The notes under the pieces: generated by a model | Databases searched by the model: none | What the model saw: the letters and a program-made list of their open reading frames with translations, nothing else | Told to the model about the DNA's origin: nothing | Part shown: positions 34,325-42,956 of the stretch, in pieces | Layout: every line of letters starts with the position of its first letter | Position numbering within the stretch: the first letter of the stretch is position 1 | Made by a program: the position numbers and the translations under genes | Source: an uncultured Christensenella sp. | GTDB lineage: Bacteria; Bacillota; Clostridia; Christensenellales; Borkfalkiaceae | Length of the DNA stretch: 61,777 nucleotides | NCBI GenBank assembly: GCA_910585595.1 | Contig: CAJUET010000013.1 | Span: forward strand, 1 to 61,777 | Direction of reading: 5' to 3'

Positions 34325-37300
34325 TTATTTATTTGTCTTTTTCTTCTTGATAACGATTGCCGCAATACCGAGCGCGAGCATACCGCCGACGATTGCAAGC
34401 GGCGCGGAAACCGAAGACTTACAGCCGCCCTTCTTGCCCTCATCGGGCTTTTCGGGAACCGTCGTATTCGGATTCCACTTCGCATACAGCATAATATCTT
34501 CCGTTATCACGTCGTTTTCAAAATCGAACTCCACCGTGCAAGCCTCGTCTTTGTACCATCCGCCGAAGGTATAGCCCTCTCTCGTGGGAGCCGCAGGCAT
34601 CGAAACCTTCATATCGTAATCGACCTGAACGGGATCGACCGCACTGCCGCCGTTTGTGTTAAACGTCACCGTGTGCTTATCGGGAATCCACTTTGCATGA
34701 AGATTGGTATTCTGCGTGATCTCAGAATCAAAATCGAATGCGGTGTCGCTTGCGCCGCTCTTGTACCAATAAGCAAAGGTGTAACCCGTTCTCGTGGGAT
34801 CGACAGCAGGTTTTATCACCTTGCCGTTTGGTTCTACGGTCTGCGTTGAATAATCGCCCGTTCCTTCTCCGCCTTCCAAGTCGAAGGTGACGGAGTAATT
34901 CGAGCCCCAATGCGCATAAAGCGTAACGCTCAATTCATCGGCGTCGTCGGGCAGCCAAAGCTCGCCGTTGTTGGAATGGTAGTGATCCCCTTCCGTCGTA
35001 GCGTCATGGAACCAACCGCGGAACACTTTCCCTTCGGGAGCCGTCAGATCGGTACTTTGAGGAAGTCCCGAAATTGCCGCGCCGTAGGTGAAAGACAGCG
35101 TATCCGATACGCCCGCGTTGAGAGTACCGCCGTTTGCATCGAGCGTGACCGTGTAGGTTTTGGGCGTCCACTTTGCTTTTAAAACCAGATCCGCGGTGTG
35201 CGACGTCGTATCAAAATCGTATTTCTGCGTAAGTTCTGCGTCCGTATACCACCCTTCGAGGTCGTAACCCTTCTTGGAGATACCCGTCGGCTCTTGCACT
35301 TTTTCGTCTGCCGCCACCTTCTGAATATCCGCAGTACCCGTTCCGCCGTTCAGATCGAACGTAACGTTAACGGTCTTCGTCCACTTCGCATAAACGGTTA
35401 CGTTTTGCGAAATCGTCGTATCGAAGTTAAACGCAGTGTTGCATTCCGCATCCTCAAACCAACCGTCGAAGCGGTAGCCGTCTTTTACGGGATCGGCGGG
35501 CTTCGTTACGTTCTGAACGCCGCGCACTGTTTGATCCGTCACTTCGGAACCGCCGTCCGTACTGAACGAAAGCGTATACTCTGTGTTGTTTGCCGTAACG
35601 TATTTGACGGAAGCGGAATTGAGCGTCGAACCGCACGCGTCATATGCAAAGTTTACCGCGTATTCGTCTCCGCTGAAACCTTGAATTGTGATCGTATACT
35701 CGACTTTACCGATAAGATCTGCAAAGATCGTATCGGAAGCGGCATATGTTTCCACAATATAGGTGATCGTATTGTCCGTATTCAACGTTGCCTTGCCGAC
35801 CTGCAAAATATCAGAACCGTAAGCATTCAGCAATTCGCCCTTTGACGTGTAATGAAACGCAACTTCAAGACCTGCGTATGTGCTGTTCTCTTCGACGTGA
35901 GCGACATAGCTTCCTTTTTCGGTATCGGAACAACCGCTAAACCAATAGGTTCGGGTTCCCGTAAAGTTAATGCGATTACTGCCGTTCAAAAGGGAAAGTA
36001 CAAGTCCCTTATCTCTGTTATCGCCGCCGTTTGCCACAAGCGTGACTACCGTCGTCATGCCCTTCGCAAGGTAAATCTTTTTTCCGCCTTTGTTTAAATC
36101 GCCCTCCCAATTACTGATAAGGCTCATATTGTTACCGCTGCCAGTGTTTTGCGCTACGGTGTAACCCGATTCCGCAGCAAGCGGGTCGGGGATCCAAACG
36201 GGAACAAGCGTCAGATCTTTCGTAACGGCGTCGTTTGCGGGATCGAACTTGGCGCCGCCCTCGATCTGCCAACCGCCGAAGAAATAATTTTCCTTGGAGG
36301 GATCTGCGGGAACGTCGCCCGCATTCAGTTTTGTGCCGTGCGTAACGTTTTCTACCGTTTTGATCGTTTCGCCGCCGTTTTTAAATGTTACGGTGCGGGG
36401 AGCCGCCTCCGTCCACTTTGCATAGAGCGTCGTATCGGCAGATACCGTTTCGGTCGCAAAATCGAACTTGTTTTCGCAAGCCGACTCTTTATACCAACCC
36501 TCAAACGCCCAATTCGTTCTTACGGGCTCGGCGGGTTCGGAAACTTTCTCGCCGATGCCTACGCTTGCCGTACTATTCGTCGAATCGGCATAATTAAGAT
36601 CAAACGTGATCTTTGCCGCTTTGAATATATGAATGTAGGTGAAACAGGGATCTACGGACTCTGCATCCGATAATAATTTTACCGTAAGATTTCCCGCAGC
36701 CGAAAGCGTGACGTAATTCGTAACATTCGTTGCCACGCCCTGTTGACAAACTAACGGATCGCAAGGGGTTTTATCAGACGTTCCGCCTTCGATTTCAATC
36801 GGCGTAGTTCTTCCGCCCCAACCGTTGGGGTCGTTACCGCCTACCTTGACACCGTATAAGCCTGCGGAAAGGTTGTCGAACTGATAATGGATATCGCCGT
36901 CCTCACCTCTGCCGTTGCCTCCGGTATAGCGCCGCGACTCATCATAATTTTTGTCCAGATAGCCGCGATTATTGGAATTTTCGCAATAGGTATAACCGTA
37001 GCCGTGCGATGCGTCATATGCCGCGTCGTAACCGGCGTTTACAAAATAAGCGGTATTCGAAGGAAGCACCAAAATTTTGGCGTCCACCGTTTTTCCGTCA
37101 GAGGTGGTTATCGTCTTATTTACATAAGACCAATCTGCAGCAGCGTCAAGTTCGGTTATCATTTCCGAAGTGAGCGTCCCCTGTCCGTAAAAACGACTGT
37201 TGAGATCGCCGCCCAAACAGTCCATCCTCGGCATTAAATTGACAGTATTCGTATTCGAACCCTTTACATACGAGGTTTCGGAATCATAGCTCTGCGCGTA

Positions 37301-38224
37301 TTCCGCCGTCGTAACCAATATCCAGCTGACTCCGCATTCTTTATAATCCGTACCTGTATTCGAAGCGCCGAATTCTATCGTTACATAACTTCTTGCATTC
37401 TCTTCCGTATCGCCCGCAAGAACTTCTTTAACGCCCGTGAACGATCGATCAAAACTGCAAGCTACGCCGTTAGACCTGTGCCCCTTAATGTTTTTTATTT
37501 CGGCGGTATTTGTAGAACTGTTATCCTCCTTATACGCCAAATGGTTGACGCGCGCATCAAACCAAATATCTCCGTCCCAATCTTTAAATCTTCCCGTACC
37601 GAAGTAGATATTTACGGGCATATTTTCGGGAACTTCGAATTTGTACATTAAAGTACACGGATTTCCGCCGACTTTATCATTTCCGCTTTCTGTCCAACGA
37701 ACGGTTTCAAATCCTTTGTTTGAATTCTGAGTCGTACTGATTCTCCAATCCGCCCAACCGTACTCAGTGGAACACGGTTTGCCTGTAACAGGATCTCCCA
37801 AAACAAAGCCCCAACGGCTGTCGGGGTCATGTGATTCAGCCGCTTCCAAATCCGGAGTGCTTCCGCCCTTCATATCAAAGAACGGTTTATCGGACACGGA
37901 GTTCAATAGCGTAGCTTCGCCTTCCGTTCCCCTGTATTGATACCCGTACTCCGTCATGAAAGGGCTGACCGCCGCCGCAACGGCACCCCAACTGGGATCC
38001 AATGCTCTTCCGCCTAACGACTCTAAATCGCTTGTATTATTTCCCGCAACCAAACGCCCTGCGTCGACGAAATACAGTGCTTTCTCGGTTGAGGCGGGTG
38101 CGGGATCCGTTCCGTCTGCCGAAGCGTTCAAGTTGCCGAGCGCAGTGAGCCCCGTCGCCGCGAATGCCGCCGCGCACGCCGTCGAAAACAAAACCGTCAG
38201 TTTCTTTTTCGTGTTTGCTCTCAT
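34325..38224 (-). CDS. InlB-repeat surface protein with Gly-Gly-Cys membrane tail
   Basis: A 1299-residue secreted protein. Signal peptide 1-35 (cut near NASA-DG). The first 500 residues are a beta-rich region with no recognised family. Seven InlB B-type (Listeria-Bacteroides) repeats follow, each near 70 residues and ending in a G(W/Y)(Y/F)...YAKW pattern. The C-terminus has a Lys/Gly spacer, GGCKSSVS, a 21-residue hydrophobic helix and KKKKTNK. That resembles a cell-envelope sorting tail but has no LPxTG, so another processing route is likely. Surface exposure is firm; adhesion is an inference. Confidence 0.9.
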   Translation of the reverse strand: MRANTKKKLTVLFSTACAAAFAATGLTALGNLNASADGTDPAPASTEKALYFVDAGRLVAGNNTSDLESLGGRALDPSWGAVAAAVSPFMTEYGYQYRGTEGEATLLNSVSDKPFFDMKGGSTPDLEAAESHDPDSRWGFVLGDPVTGKPCSTEYGWADWRISTTQNSNKGFETVRWTESGNDKVGGNPCTLMYKFEVPENMPVNIYFGTGRFKDWDGDIWFDARVNHLAYKEDNSSTNTAEIKNIKGHRSNGVACSFDRSFTGVKEVLAGDTEENARSYVTIEFGASNTGTDYKECGVSWILVTTAEYAQSYDSETSYVKGSNTNTVNLMPRMDCLGGDLNSRFYGQGTLTSEMITELDAAADWSYVNKTITTSDGKTVDAKILVLPSNTAYFVNAGYDAAYDASHGYGYTYCENSNNRGYLDKNYDESRRYTGGNGRGEDGDIHYQFDNLSAGLYGVKVGGNDPNGWGGRTTPIEIEGGTSDKTPCDPLVCQQGVATNVTNYVTLSAAGNLTVKLLSDAESVDPCFTYIHIFKAAKITFDLNYADSTNSTASVGIGEKVSEPAEPVRTNWAFEGWYKESACENKFDFATETVSADTTLYAKWTEAAPRTVTFKNGGETIKTVENVTHGTKLNAGDVPADPSKENYFFGGWQIEGGAKFDPANDAVTKDLTLVPVWIPDPLAAESGYTVAQNTGSGNNMSLISNWEGDLNKGGKKIYLAKGMTTVVTLVANGGDNRDKGLVLSLLNGSNRINFTGTRTYWFSGCSDTEKGSYVAHVEENSTYAGLEVAFHYTSKGELLNAYGSDILQVGKATLNTDNTITYIVETYAASDTIFADLIGKVEYTITIQGFSGDEYAVNFAYDACGSTLNSASVKYVTANNTEYTLSFSTDGGSEVTDQTVRGVQNVTKPADPVKDGYRFDGWFEDAECNTAFNFDTTISQNVTVYAKWTKTVNVTFDLNGGTGTADIQKVAADEKVQEPTGISKKGYDLEGWYTDAELTQKYDFDTTSHTADLVLKAKWTPKTYTVTLDANGGTLNAGVSDTLSFTYGAAISGLPQSTDLTAPEGKVFRGWFHDATTEGDHYHSNNGELWLPDDADELSVTLYAHWGSNYSVTFDLEGGEGTGDYSTQTVEPNGKVIKPAVDPTRTGYTFAYWYKSGASDTAFDFDSEITQNTNLHAKWIPDKHTVTFNTNGGSAVDPVQVDYDMKVSMPAAPTREGYTFGGWYKDEACTVEFDFENDVITEDIMLYAKWNPNTTVPEKPDEGKKGGCKSSVSAPLAIVGGMLALGIAAIVIKKKKTNK

Positions 38225-38283
38225 ATTTTATCTCTTCTCCTTACCATACATTTTGGGCGTGATCCGCCTATTTATGATGTTTA

Positions 38284-38312
38284 ATTTTATCATAGCCTCT
38301 GCCCGCTGTCAA
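38284..38312 (-). promoter_or_regulatory. Promoter of InlB-repeat surface gene
   Basis: Minus strand TTGACA (38307-38312), 17 bp, TAAAAT (38284-38289), about 60 bp before the ATG, with AAGGAGAAGAG in the leader. Confidence 0.82.
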
Positions 38313-38509
38313 TTATCATTATTTTGATCACTTACATATTCTCCATATACGATTGTTTGAATTGTTCATTTTTTGCCCGATTTTGGCATTTACTTGCCTG
38401 TTTTTTTGCGGGATTGCCAAAAAAATATCCATATTTTCTCCATGCAATTTTGTTTCGTTTTTCTAATTTTTGTAAATTTTTTTCATTTTTTCGGTTTGTA
38501 TAATATGAA
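38313..38509. other. AT-rich intergenic stretch, no gene seen
   Basis: The gap 38225-38548 is about 320 bp. Beyond the promoter, this part is T-rich on the plus strand and has no convincing reading frame. A TATAAT at 38499-38504 on the plus strand precedes the hairpin at 38510 and could start a short transcript, but no -35 is evident. Confidence 0.4.
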
Positions 38510-38532
38510 GCCCGCGCGTATTACGCGCGGGC
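38510..38532. terminator. Perfect GC-rich hairpin after lgt-like gene
   Basis: GCCCGCGCG and CGCGCGGGC form a perfect 9-bp stem with a five-base loop TATTA. On the minus strand it lies 16 bp after the Lgt-family stop and has no T-tract, so it may stabilise or end the transcript inefficiently. Confidence 0.55.
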
Positions 38533-38548
38533 AAATCAAGAGAATGAA

Positions 38549-39400
38549 TTATGAATCATGAACGTTTTCTTCGCAGGACTCTTCGCTTTGCACAAAATGA
38601 GTCGAACACCGCTTCTTTATTACTTTATAATACAGTACAAACAGCACGATTCCGCCGATCACCATCAGAACCGCCGTCAACTGCGAAGGCGTTAAAAAAT
38701 TAAAAAGGGTTTCGCCTCGGTCGTCCGCCCGCGCATACTCGATACAGAACCGCCAAACGCCGTACAGCACCATATACATGGGAAGCGCGTCGCCCTTTTT
38801 TTTGAATACCCGCCAACTCAACAGCGCAAACAACGCCAACAGGAACAGCGTTTCAAAGAGCGGAACAGGTACGGCGTGCTCGATAAACAACAGTTCCCCG
38901 CTCTCGGAAATATGATGAACAGGCAGCGTGTACCAGCGCTTTTGCGCAAACGTTTCGCCGTGGCAACATCCTGCCGTCAGGCATCCGATCCGACCGATCG
39001 CGTGCGCGACCGTCACCGCACAAATCACGATGCCGAAGGTCTGCATGGCGTACTCCTTATGCAGTTTAGGCGTTTCGCTCTTTTTCAGCCAAAGCTTTCC
39101 GACGAGAAAGTACGTCCCCAAAAAGAACGCCGCTCCGCCGACCAGTCCGCCGTAAAAAGTCATGCCCTGCCATTTGAAAACGCCGTTTTCAATATAAAAA
39201 TATATGCTCTGCATAAGTCCAGCCGCCGCAAAGCCCAAAGCCACCCCGACGGCTCCGCTTATCAGAACCAATAACTGAATTTGTTTGGGGAGTTTGATTC
39301 TATCCGCATACAGCATAAACACGGCGAACGCTGCGATTACGCCGAGCATAACCAAAATATCGTATAAAGTTATATCTAAAAACAGTTCATACGGATACAT
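38549..39400 (-). CDS. Prolipoprotein diacylglyceryl transferase family protein
   Basis: About 283 residues with seven predicted membrane helices. MTFYGGLVGG and IGRIGCLTAGCCHGE match the Lgt family; Arg of the GR pair and the second Gly-rich loop lie in the active site. Canonical Lgt has GRxxNFxNxE here, so this Cys-rich version is a divergent branch common in Clostridia. The family moves diacylglycerol to the lipobox Cys of pre-lipoproteins. The ATG at 39400 follows GAGGAGGG by 8 bp; a longer frame to 39448 has no ribosome site. Divergent from the CPBP gene. Confidence 0.8.
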   Translation of the reverse strand: MYPYELFLDITLYDILVMLGVIAAFAVFMLYADRIKLPKQIQLLVLISGAVGVALGFAAAGLMQSIYFYIENGVFKWQGMTFYGGLVGGAAFFLGTYFLVGKLWLKKSETPKLHKEYAMQTFGIVICAVTVAHAIGRIGCLTAGCCHGETFAQKRWYTLPVHHISESGELLFIEHAVPVPLFETLFLLALFALLSWRVFKKKGDALPMYMVLYGVWRFCIEYARADDRGETLFNFLTPSQLTAVLMVIGGIVLFVLYYKVIKKRCSTHFVQSEESCEENVHDS

Positions 39401-39419
39401 ATACGCCCTCCTCTGCTCT

Positions 39420-39448
39420 ATTATACTCCCCTTTTCCGCGCTTTGCAA
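39420..39448 (-). promoter_or_regulatory. Promoter of lgt-like gene
   Basis: Minus strand TTGCAA (39443-39448), 17 bp, TATAAT (39420-39425), 20 bp before the ATG. It is back to back with the promoter of the CPBP gene. Confidence 0.75.
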
Positions 39449-39462
39449 GCGGTTTTTCCGGA

Positions 39463-39491
39463 TTGACTTTTATTCCGCGCTTTGCTATAAT
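39463..39491 (+). promoter_or_regulatory. Promoter of CPBP gene, apparently leaderless
   Basis: TTGACT (39463-39468), 17 bp, TATAAT (39486-39491) with a preceding TGC (extended -10). The ATG is only 9 bp after the -10, so transcription should begin at or within two bases of the start codon. Confidence 0.78.
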
Positions 39492-39499
39492 AAATTATT

Positions 39500-40291
39500 A
39501 TGAAACCGCTCTCTGCAAAACGCGAATTTTCCATCCGCCCGGCGCTTGCATTGTTGTTGCTCTTCATTCCGGCGGCGGCGATCCTTTTCTTTTTCTTCGC
39601 ACCGCCCGCAACGGGAGACGGCAGGCTCGATTCGCTCTTGAATGCGGTCATTCCGCGGTTTTTTATTTCGATCTTTCTGCTCGTGCTCGTTTTAGAAATC
39701 TTCCCTTCCTGTCTTTCGTGCAAGAGAATCTCTTTTAAAAATCTCATATGGTGTATTCCGCCCCTTTTGGTGGCGCTCGTCAATTTTCCATTTTCTGCGC
39801 TCATCCTCGGGACGGCGCAGGTGACGCGCGCAGAATTGATCGGACTGTTTTTATTAAAATGCCTTTTGATCGGTCTGAGCGAAGAACTGCTCTTCCGCGG
39901 CATCATCTTTTACACCCTATCCGATTATTTTAAGAGAAAGGGCTTTTCCTGCTTTCTGCCCGTACTGTTGAGTTCGGTAATTTTTGCGCTCTTTCATTTT
40001 ATCAACCTGTTCGACGGCGCGGGAATACTCGCCGTTCTGCAACAGGCGGGTTATTCCTTTTTAATCGGCGCAATGCTCGCGGTCGTACTCAAAAAAACAA
40101 ACAATCTTGCGGCGTGCGTATTTTTACACGCACTCTTTGATCTGGGCGGCTTCTTCGTTTCCGATTTGGGAACGGGCGATCCGCAGGATCTGACGTTTTG
40201 GATACTGACCGCCGCCGTCGGCATTGTTTGTACTGTGCACATCACCGCAACGCTTGTTAAAATGATAAAAAAAGAAAAAACTCACAGATAA
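39500..40291 (+). CDS. CPBP-family intramembrane glutamic endopeptidase
   Basis: A 263-residue membrane protein of the CAAX protease/bacteriocin-processing (CPBP, Abi) family. The three motifs are present: SEELLFRG (about 126), ALFHFINLF (about 163) and FLHALFD (about 208). There are about eight transmembrane helices. Members cleave prenylated or other membrane peptides, and some act in bacteriocin self-immunity. No Shine-Dalgarno precedes the ATG and the promoter is immediately upstream. One of the few plus-strand genes in the window. Confidence 0.9.
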   Translation: MKPLSAKREFSIRPALALLLLFIPAAAILFFFFAPPATGDGRLDSLLNAVIPRFFISIFLLVLVLEIFPSCLSCKRISFKNLIWCIPPLLVALVNFPFSALILGTAQVTRAELIGLFLLKCLLIGLSEELLFRGIIFYTLSDYFKRKGFSCFLPVLLSSVIFALFHFINLFDGAGILAVLQQAGYSFLIGAMLAVVLKKTNNLAACVFLHALFDLGGFFVSDLGTGDPQDLTFWILTAAVGIVCTVHITATLVKMIKKEKTHR

Positions 40292-40453
40292 GTTAACACG
40301 GTTTTCACAGGAAATTACAGTAAGGCGCAGGCAAACACGAATTAGGCGCAGCATTAAACTACGCCTTTGGGCTTATTCTTTTTGTGGACGAACGATGACT
40401 ATTGGCAACTAAGTGGGATAAGGATAGTTCCTATATCCACTATAAATAATAGG

Positions 40454-40482
40454 TTGTCTTATTTTTATTTTAATGATATAAT
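40454..40482 (+). promoter_or_regulatory. Promoter of DUF3795 gene
   Basis: TTGTCT (40454-40459), 17 bp, TATAAT (40477-40482), about 48 bp before the ATG. The region 40300-40530 is AT-rich and otherwise empty apart from a weak AGGCG/CGCCT hairpin near 40335-40370. Confidence 0.68.
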
Positions 40483-40530
40483 CATTCTAAAATAAACAGT
40501 AATTTAGCGGAGAGAAAGGAAATACAAACG

Positions 40531-40863
40531 ATGAAAAAACTTATTGCGTATTGCGGACTTGACTGTGAAAAATGTGATGCGAGAATCGCTACGCTTAACA
40601 ACGATAATGCTTTACGCAAAAAGGTTGCAAAACTTTGGTCAGAATTAAACGGCGTAGTAATCACACCCGAAATGATAAACTGTGAAGGTTGTCGAGTAGA
40701 CGGAGTAAAAACACCGTATTGTGATAGTTTATGCCCTATAAGGCAATGCGCGCTTATTAAAGGGTGCGAAACCTGCGGCGACTGTTTGACATTTAACGGC
40801 TGTCAGACTGTCGGTATGTTAATATCGAATAATGCCGAAGCGTTGGACAATCTTAAAAACTAA
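40531..40863 (+). CDS. DUF3795 Cys-rich protein
   Basis: A 110-residue protein with 12 cysteines, starting YCGLDCEKCDA and continuing NCEGCR, CDSLCPIRQCA and CETCGDC. This is the DUF3795 family, thought to bind zinc or an iron-sulfur cluster, function unknown. Its codons and flanks are clearly more AT-rich than the neighbouring Opp and surface genes, which suggests recent transfer. AAAGGAAA precedes the ATG. The gene has its own promoter and a terminator shared with the convergent Opp operon. Confidence 0.9.
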   Translation: MKKLIAYCGLDCEKCDARIATLNNDNALRKKVAKLWSELNGVVITPEMINCEGCRVDGVKTPYCDSLCPIRQCALIKGCETCGDCLTFNGCQTVGMLISNNAEALDNLKN

Positions 40864-40876
40864 TAATGTGTAATTA

Positions 40877-40909
40877 AAAGCGCCCGAACAGTTTTGTTCG
40901 GGCGCTTTT
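40877..40909. terminator. Bidirectional terminator between DUF3795 and Opp operon
   Basis: AAAAGCGCCCGAACA (40877-40891) and TGTTCGGGCGCTTTT (40895-40909) form a near-perfect 15-bp stem flanked by A4/T4. Convergent genes end on each side, so it serves both. Confidence 0.92.
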
Positions 40910-40962
40910 CAACTTATCTTTTTTAATTTTCTATGGGACGTGCGTTTTATCCGAGAGTTTTT

Positions 40963-41220
40963 TTATTTAAGTATCAGCCAAACGGCAAGCCCGATCGCAA
41001 CCGCAAAACCGACGACGTAACACACGATCTTTGCGATCCTCATTTTCTTTTCGTCGGGCGCGCGATAGCCCTTGGGTGTAAGTTCGCCGTTGCAGTGCGG
41101 GCACTTCGCCATGTGATCCAGCACCTCCTGACCGCAATGCGGACAGGAAGTCAAGTGTCGCGTCATATTCCTTTCGCGCCGTTCGGCGCTTCGTTCTTCT
41201 CTCGATCTCTTTCCGCTCAT
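40963..41220 (-). CDS. Small zinc-ribbon membrane protein
   Basis: About 85 residues. A basic N-terminus, then a zinc ribbon with CPHCG and CPHCN (about 26-30 and 40-44), a short linker and one C-terminal transmembrane helix (about 63-84). Members of this plan are common accessory membrane proteins of unknown function. It is the last gene of the subtilase-Opp operon, one base after the preceding stop. Start at 41220 is the likely one; an upstream TTG at 41238 is less so. Confidence 0.8.
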   Translation of the reverse strand: MSGKRSREERSAERRERNMTRHLTSCPHCGQEVLDHMAKCPHCNGELTPKGYRAPDEKKMRIAKIVCYVVGFAVAIGLAVWLILK

Positions 41221-41221
41221 A

Positions 41222-41491
41222 TTATCCGTATACGGCAATCAACATTATGATTCCGAAAATCGCGGTCATCACGGCAAGCACGATCAGCATAGGACCGACC
41301 ATTCGTTTTACCGACGACCAATAAGTATTCCACTTCTCCCTGGCGGTAGAACGCGGCTTCGGGTTTTTCTCGCGCCGCCTCTCTCCGGGAGCCGTTACGT
41401 TCGACATATCGGCAACCGTGGAATTATCGTCATAATACACCACTTTTTCTTTGGGCGTTTTCTTTTTTTTCTTTTTATGATTTCTTGGCAT
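41222..41491 (-). CDS. Basic single-pass membrane protein of the Opp operon
   Basis: An 89-residue protein with Lys-rich N-terminus (KKKKKKTPKEK), a basic middle, and a C-terminal transmembrane helix (about 65-86). No family recognised. It overlaps the OppF gene by 17 bp, with its own start. Being placed right after the transporter subunits, it may help assemble or anchor them, but this is inference. Confidence 0.78.
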   Translation of the reverse strand: MPRNHKKKKKKTPKEKVVYYDDNSTVADMSNVTAPGERRREKNPKPRSTAREKWNTYWSSVKRMVGPMLIVLAVMTAIFGIIMLIAVYG

Positions 41492-42956
41492 CTTCCGTGT
41501 CCGATTGAGGATAGAGGTGGCAGGCTACGAAATGCCCCTCTTCGTATTCCTTATATACAGGCGCGATATGCTTGCACACGTCCATGGCGTGCGGGCAGCG
41601 CGTGTGGAATTTACAGCCGTAGGGAGGGTTGGAGGGCGAGGGAATATCCCCCTTTAATACGATCCTCTCTCCCTTTTCGTTCGGATCGGGATTAGGCACT
41701 GCGGAGAACAGCGCCTCCGTATACGGGTGCATCGGGTGATTGAAAATATCATCCTTTTTGCCGAACTCTACCATCGATCCCAAATACATAACGCCGATTT
41801 TATCCGAAATATATTTGACGATCGAAAGATCGTGGGAAATAAAGAGATAGGTAAGCTTTCTTTCCGCCTGCAAATCTTTTAACAGGTTGATGATCTGCGC
41901 CTGAATACTTACGTCGAGCGCAGAAACAGGCTCGTCGCAGACGACAAGACGGGGCGATACGATAAGCGATCTGGCAATACAGATCCTTTGACGCTGACCG
42001 CCGGAGAACTCGTGCGGATAGCGCTCGTAATAGTAATCGCGCAAACCGCAGCTCTCCATGACCTTTAAAACGTAGTCCTTTACCTGTTCTTTGGGAACGA
42101 TGTTATGTACCTTGACTGCCTCCGCCAGAATTCCGCCCACCGTACTGCGCGGAGGAAGGGAGGAATAGGGGTCTTGGAAAATGATCTGCATTCCCTTTCT
42201 CAAAGGACGCATTTCCTTGGGTGAGTAGGACGCGATGTCCTTCCACTTGAAGAAAATCTGCCCGCCCGAGGGCTGATACAGTTTTAAAATACTTCTGCCC
42301 ATCGTCGTCTTACCGCAGCCCGATTCGCCGACGATCCCAAGCGTTTCGCCCGGAAAAATTTTAAAGGAAACGTCGTCCACCGCGCGGAGCTTGCTCAAAA
42401 CGGTGCCGAACATGGACTTCTTTAATACGAAATTCTTTTTGACGTGTCTTACTTCCAGAATCGCATTTGGGTCGGGAGGGAGTTCGGCGTCCGCCTTTGC
42501 CTGCGCATCGCGCTCCGCCTCCTCTTTGCGGCGCTGAACCTCGTCCGCGAAGAGTTTTTCCTTCTCTTCGTCGGGAAGCAGGAAATACTCCTTTTCGATC
42601 TTGTTGATGCGGCACTGCATGACGATACAGTAAGCAAGCGGACAAAGCGATAAAAGCAACGCGTGCTTTGCGAGATTGCTCTTTTTGCCGAGGTGACGGT
42701 AAACAGAGTCGATCCGTTCCGCACTGCGCTCCGCCCATTCCGCGGGAATATAGAGAGGAATGAGCCCCTTCAAGGTCTCTTTTTTTACGCTCCGCCTGTC
42801 ACGGCTCAGATCGTCGTTTAAAACGCGGGTCGTTCTTGCGATAAAATAAAACCAATAAAAACCGAGCGTAGCGCAGAACAGCAATACGAGCTGCCACATG
42901 GGCAGATAATATTTCGGCGCGGCGCCGTTTTTACTCACATTCTCTTTCTTACTCAC
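41475..42956 (-). CDS. oppF: OppF-type ATPase fused to a membrane-spanning N-terminal domain
   Basis: A 493-residue protein. Residues about 166-493 are a normal oligopeptide-importer ATPase: Walker A GESGCGKT, signature SGGQRQR, Walker B VVCDE, and a C-terminal Cys motif CKFHTRCPHAMDVC. Residues 1-165 are unusual. They contain two hydrophobic segments (LVLLFCATLGFYWFYFIA at 23-40 and another near 99-112), resembling DUF4234 membrane proteins, then a charged helix rich in Glu and Lys. A membrane-anchored ATPase subunit is not typical of Opp systems. It overlaps oppD by 8 bp. Confidence 0.9.
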   Translation of the reverse strand: MSKKENVSKNGAAPKYYLPMWQLVLLFCATLGFYWFYFIARTTRVLNDDLSRDRRSVKKETLKGLIPLYIPAEWAERSAERIDSVYRHLGKKSNLAKHALLLSLCPLAYCIVMQCRINKIEKEYFLLPDEEKEKLFADEVQRRKEEAERDAQAKADAELPPDPNAILEVRHVKKNFVLKKSMFGTVLSKLRAVDDVSFKIFPGETLGIVGESGCGKTTMGRSILKLYQPSGGQIFFKWKDIASYSPKEMRPLRKGMQIIFQDPYSSLPPRSTVGGILAEAVKVHNIVPKEQVKDYVLKVMESCGLRDYYYERYPHEFSGGQRQRICIARSLIVSPRLVVCDEPVSALDVSIQAQIINLLKDLQAERKLTYLFISHDLSIVKYISDKIGVMYLGSMVEFGKKDDIFNHPMHPYTEALFSAVPNPDPNEKGERIVLKGDIPSPSNPPYGCKFHTRCPHAMDVCKHIAPVYKEYEEGHFVACHLYPQSDTEDAKKS

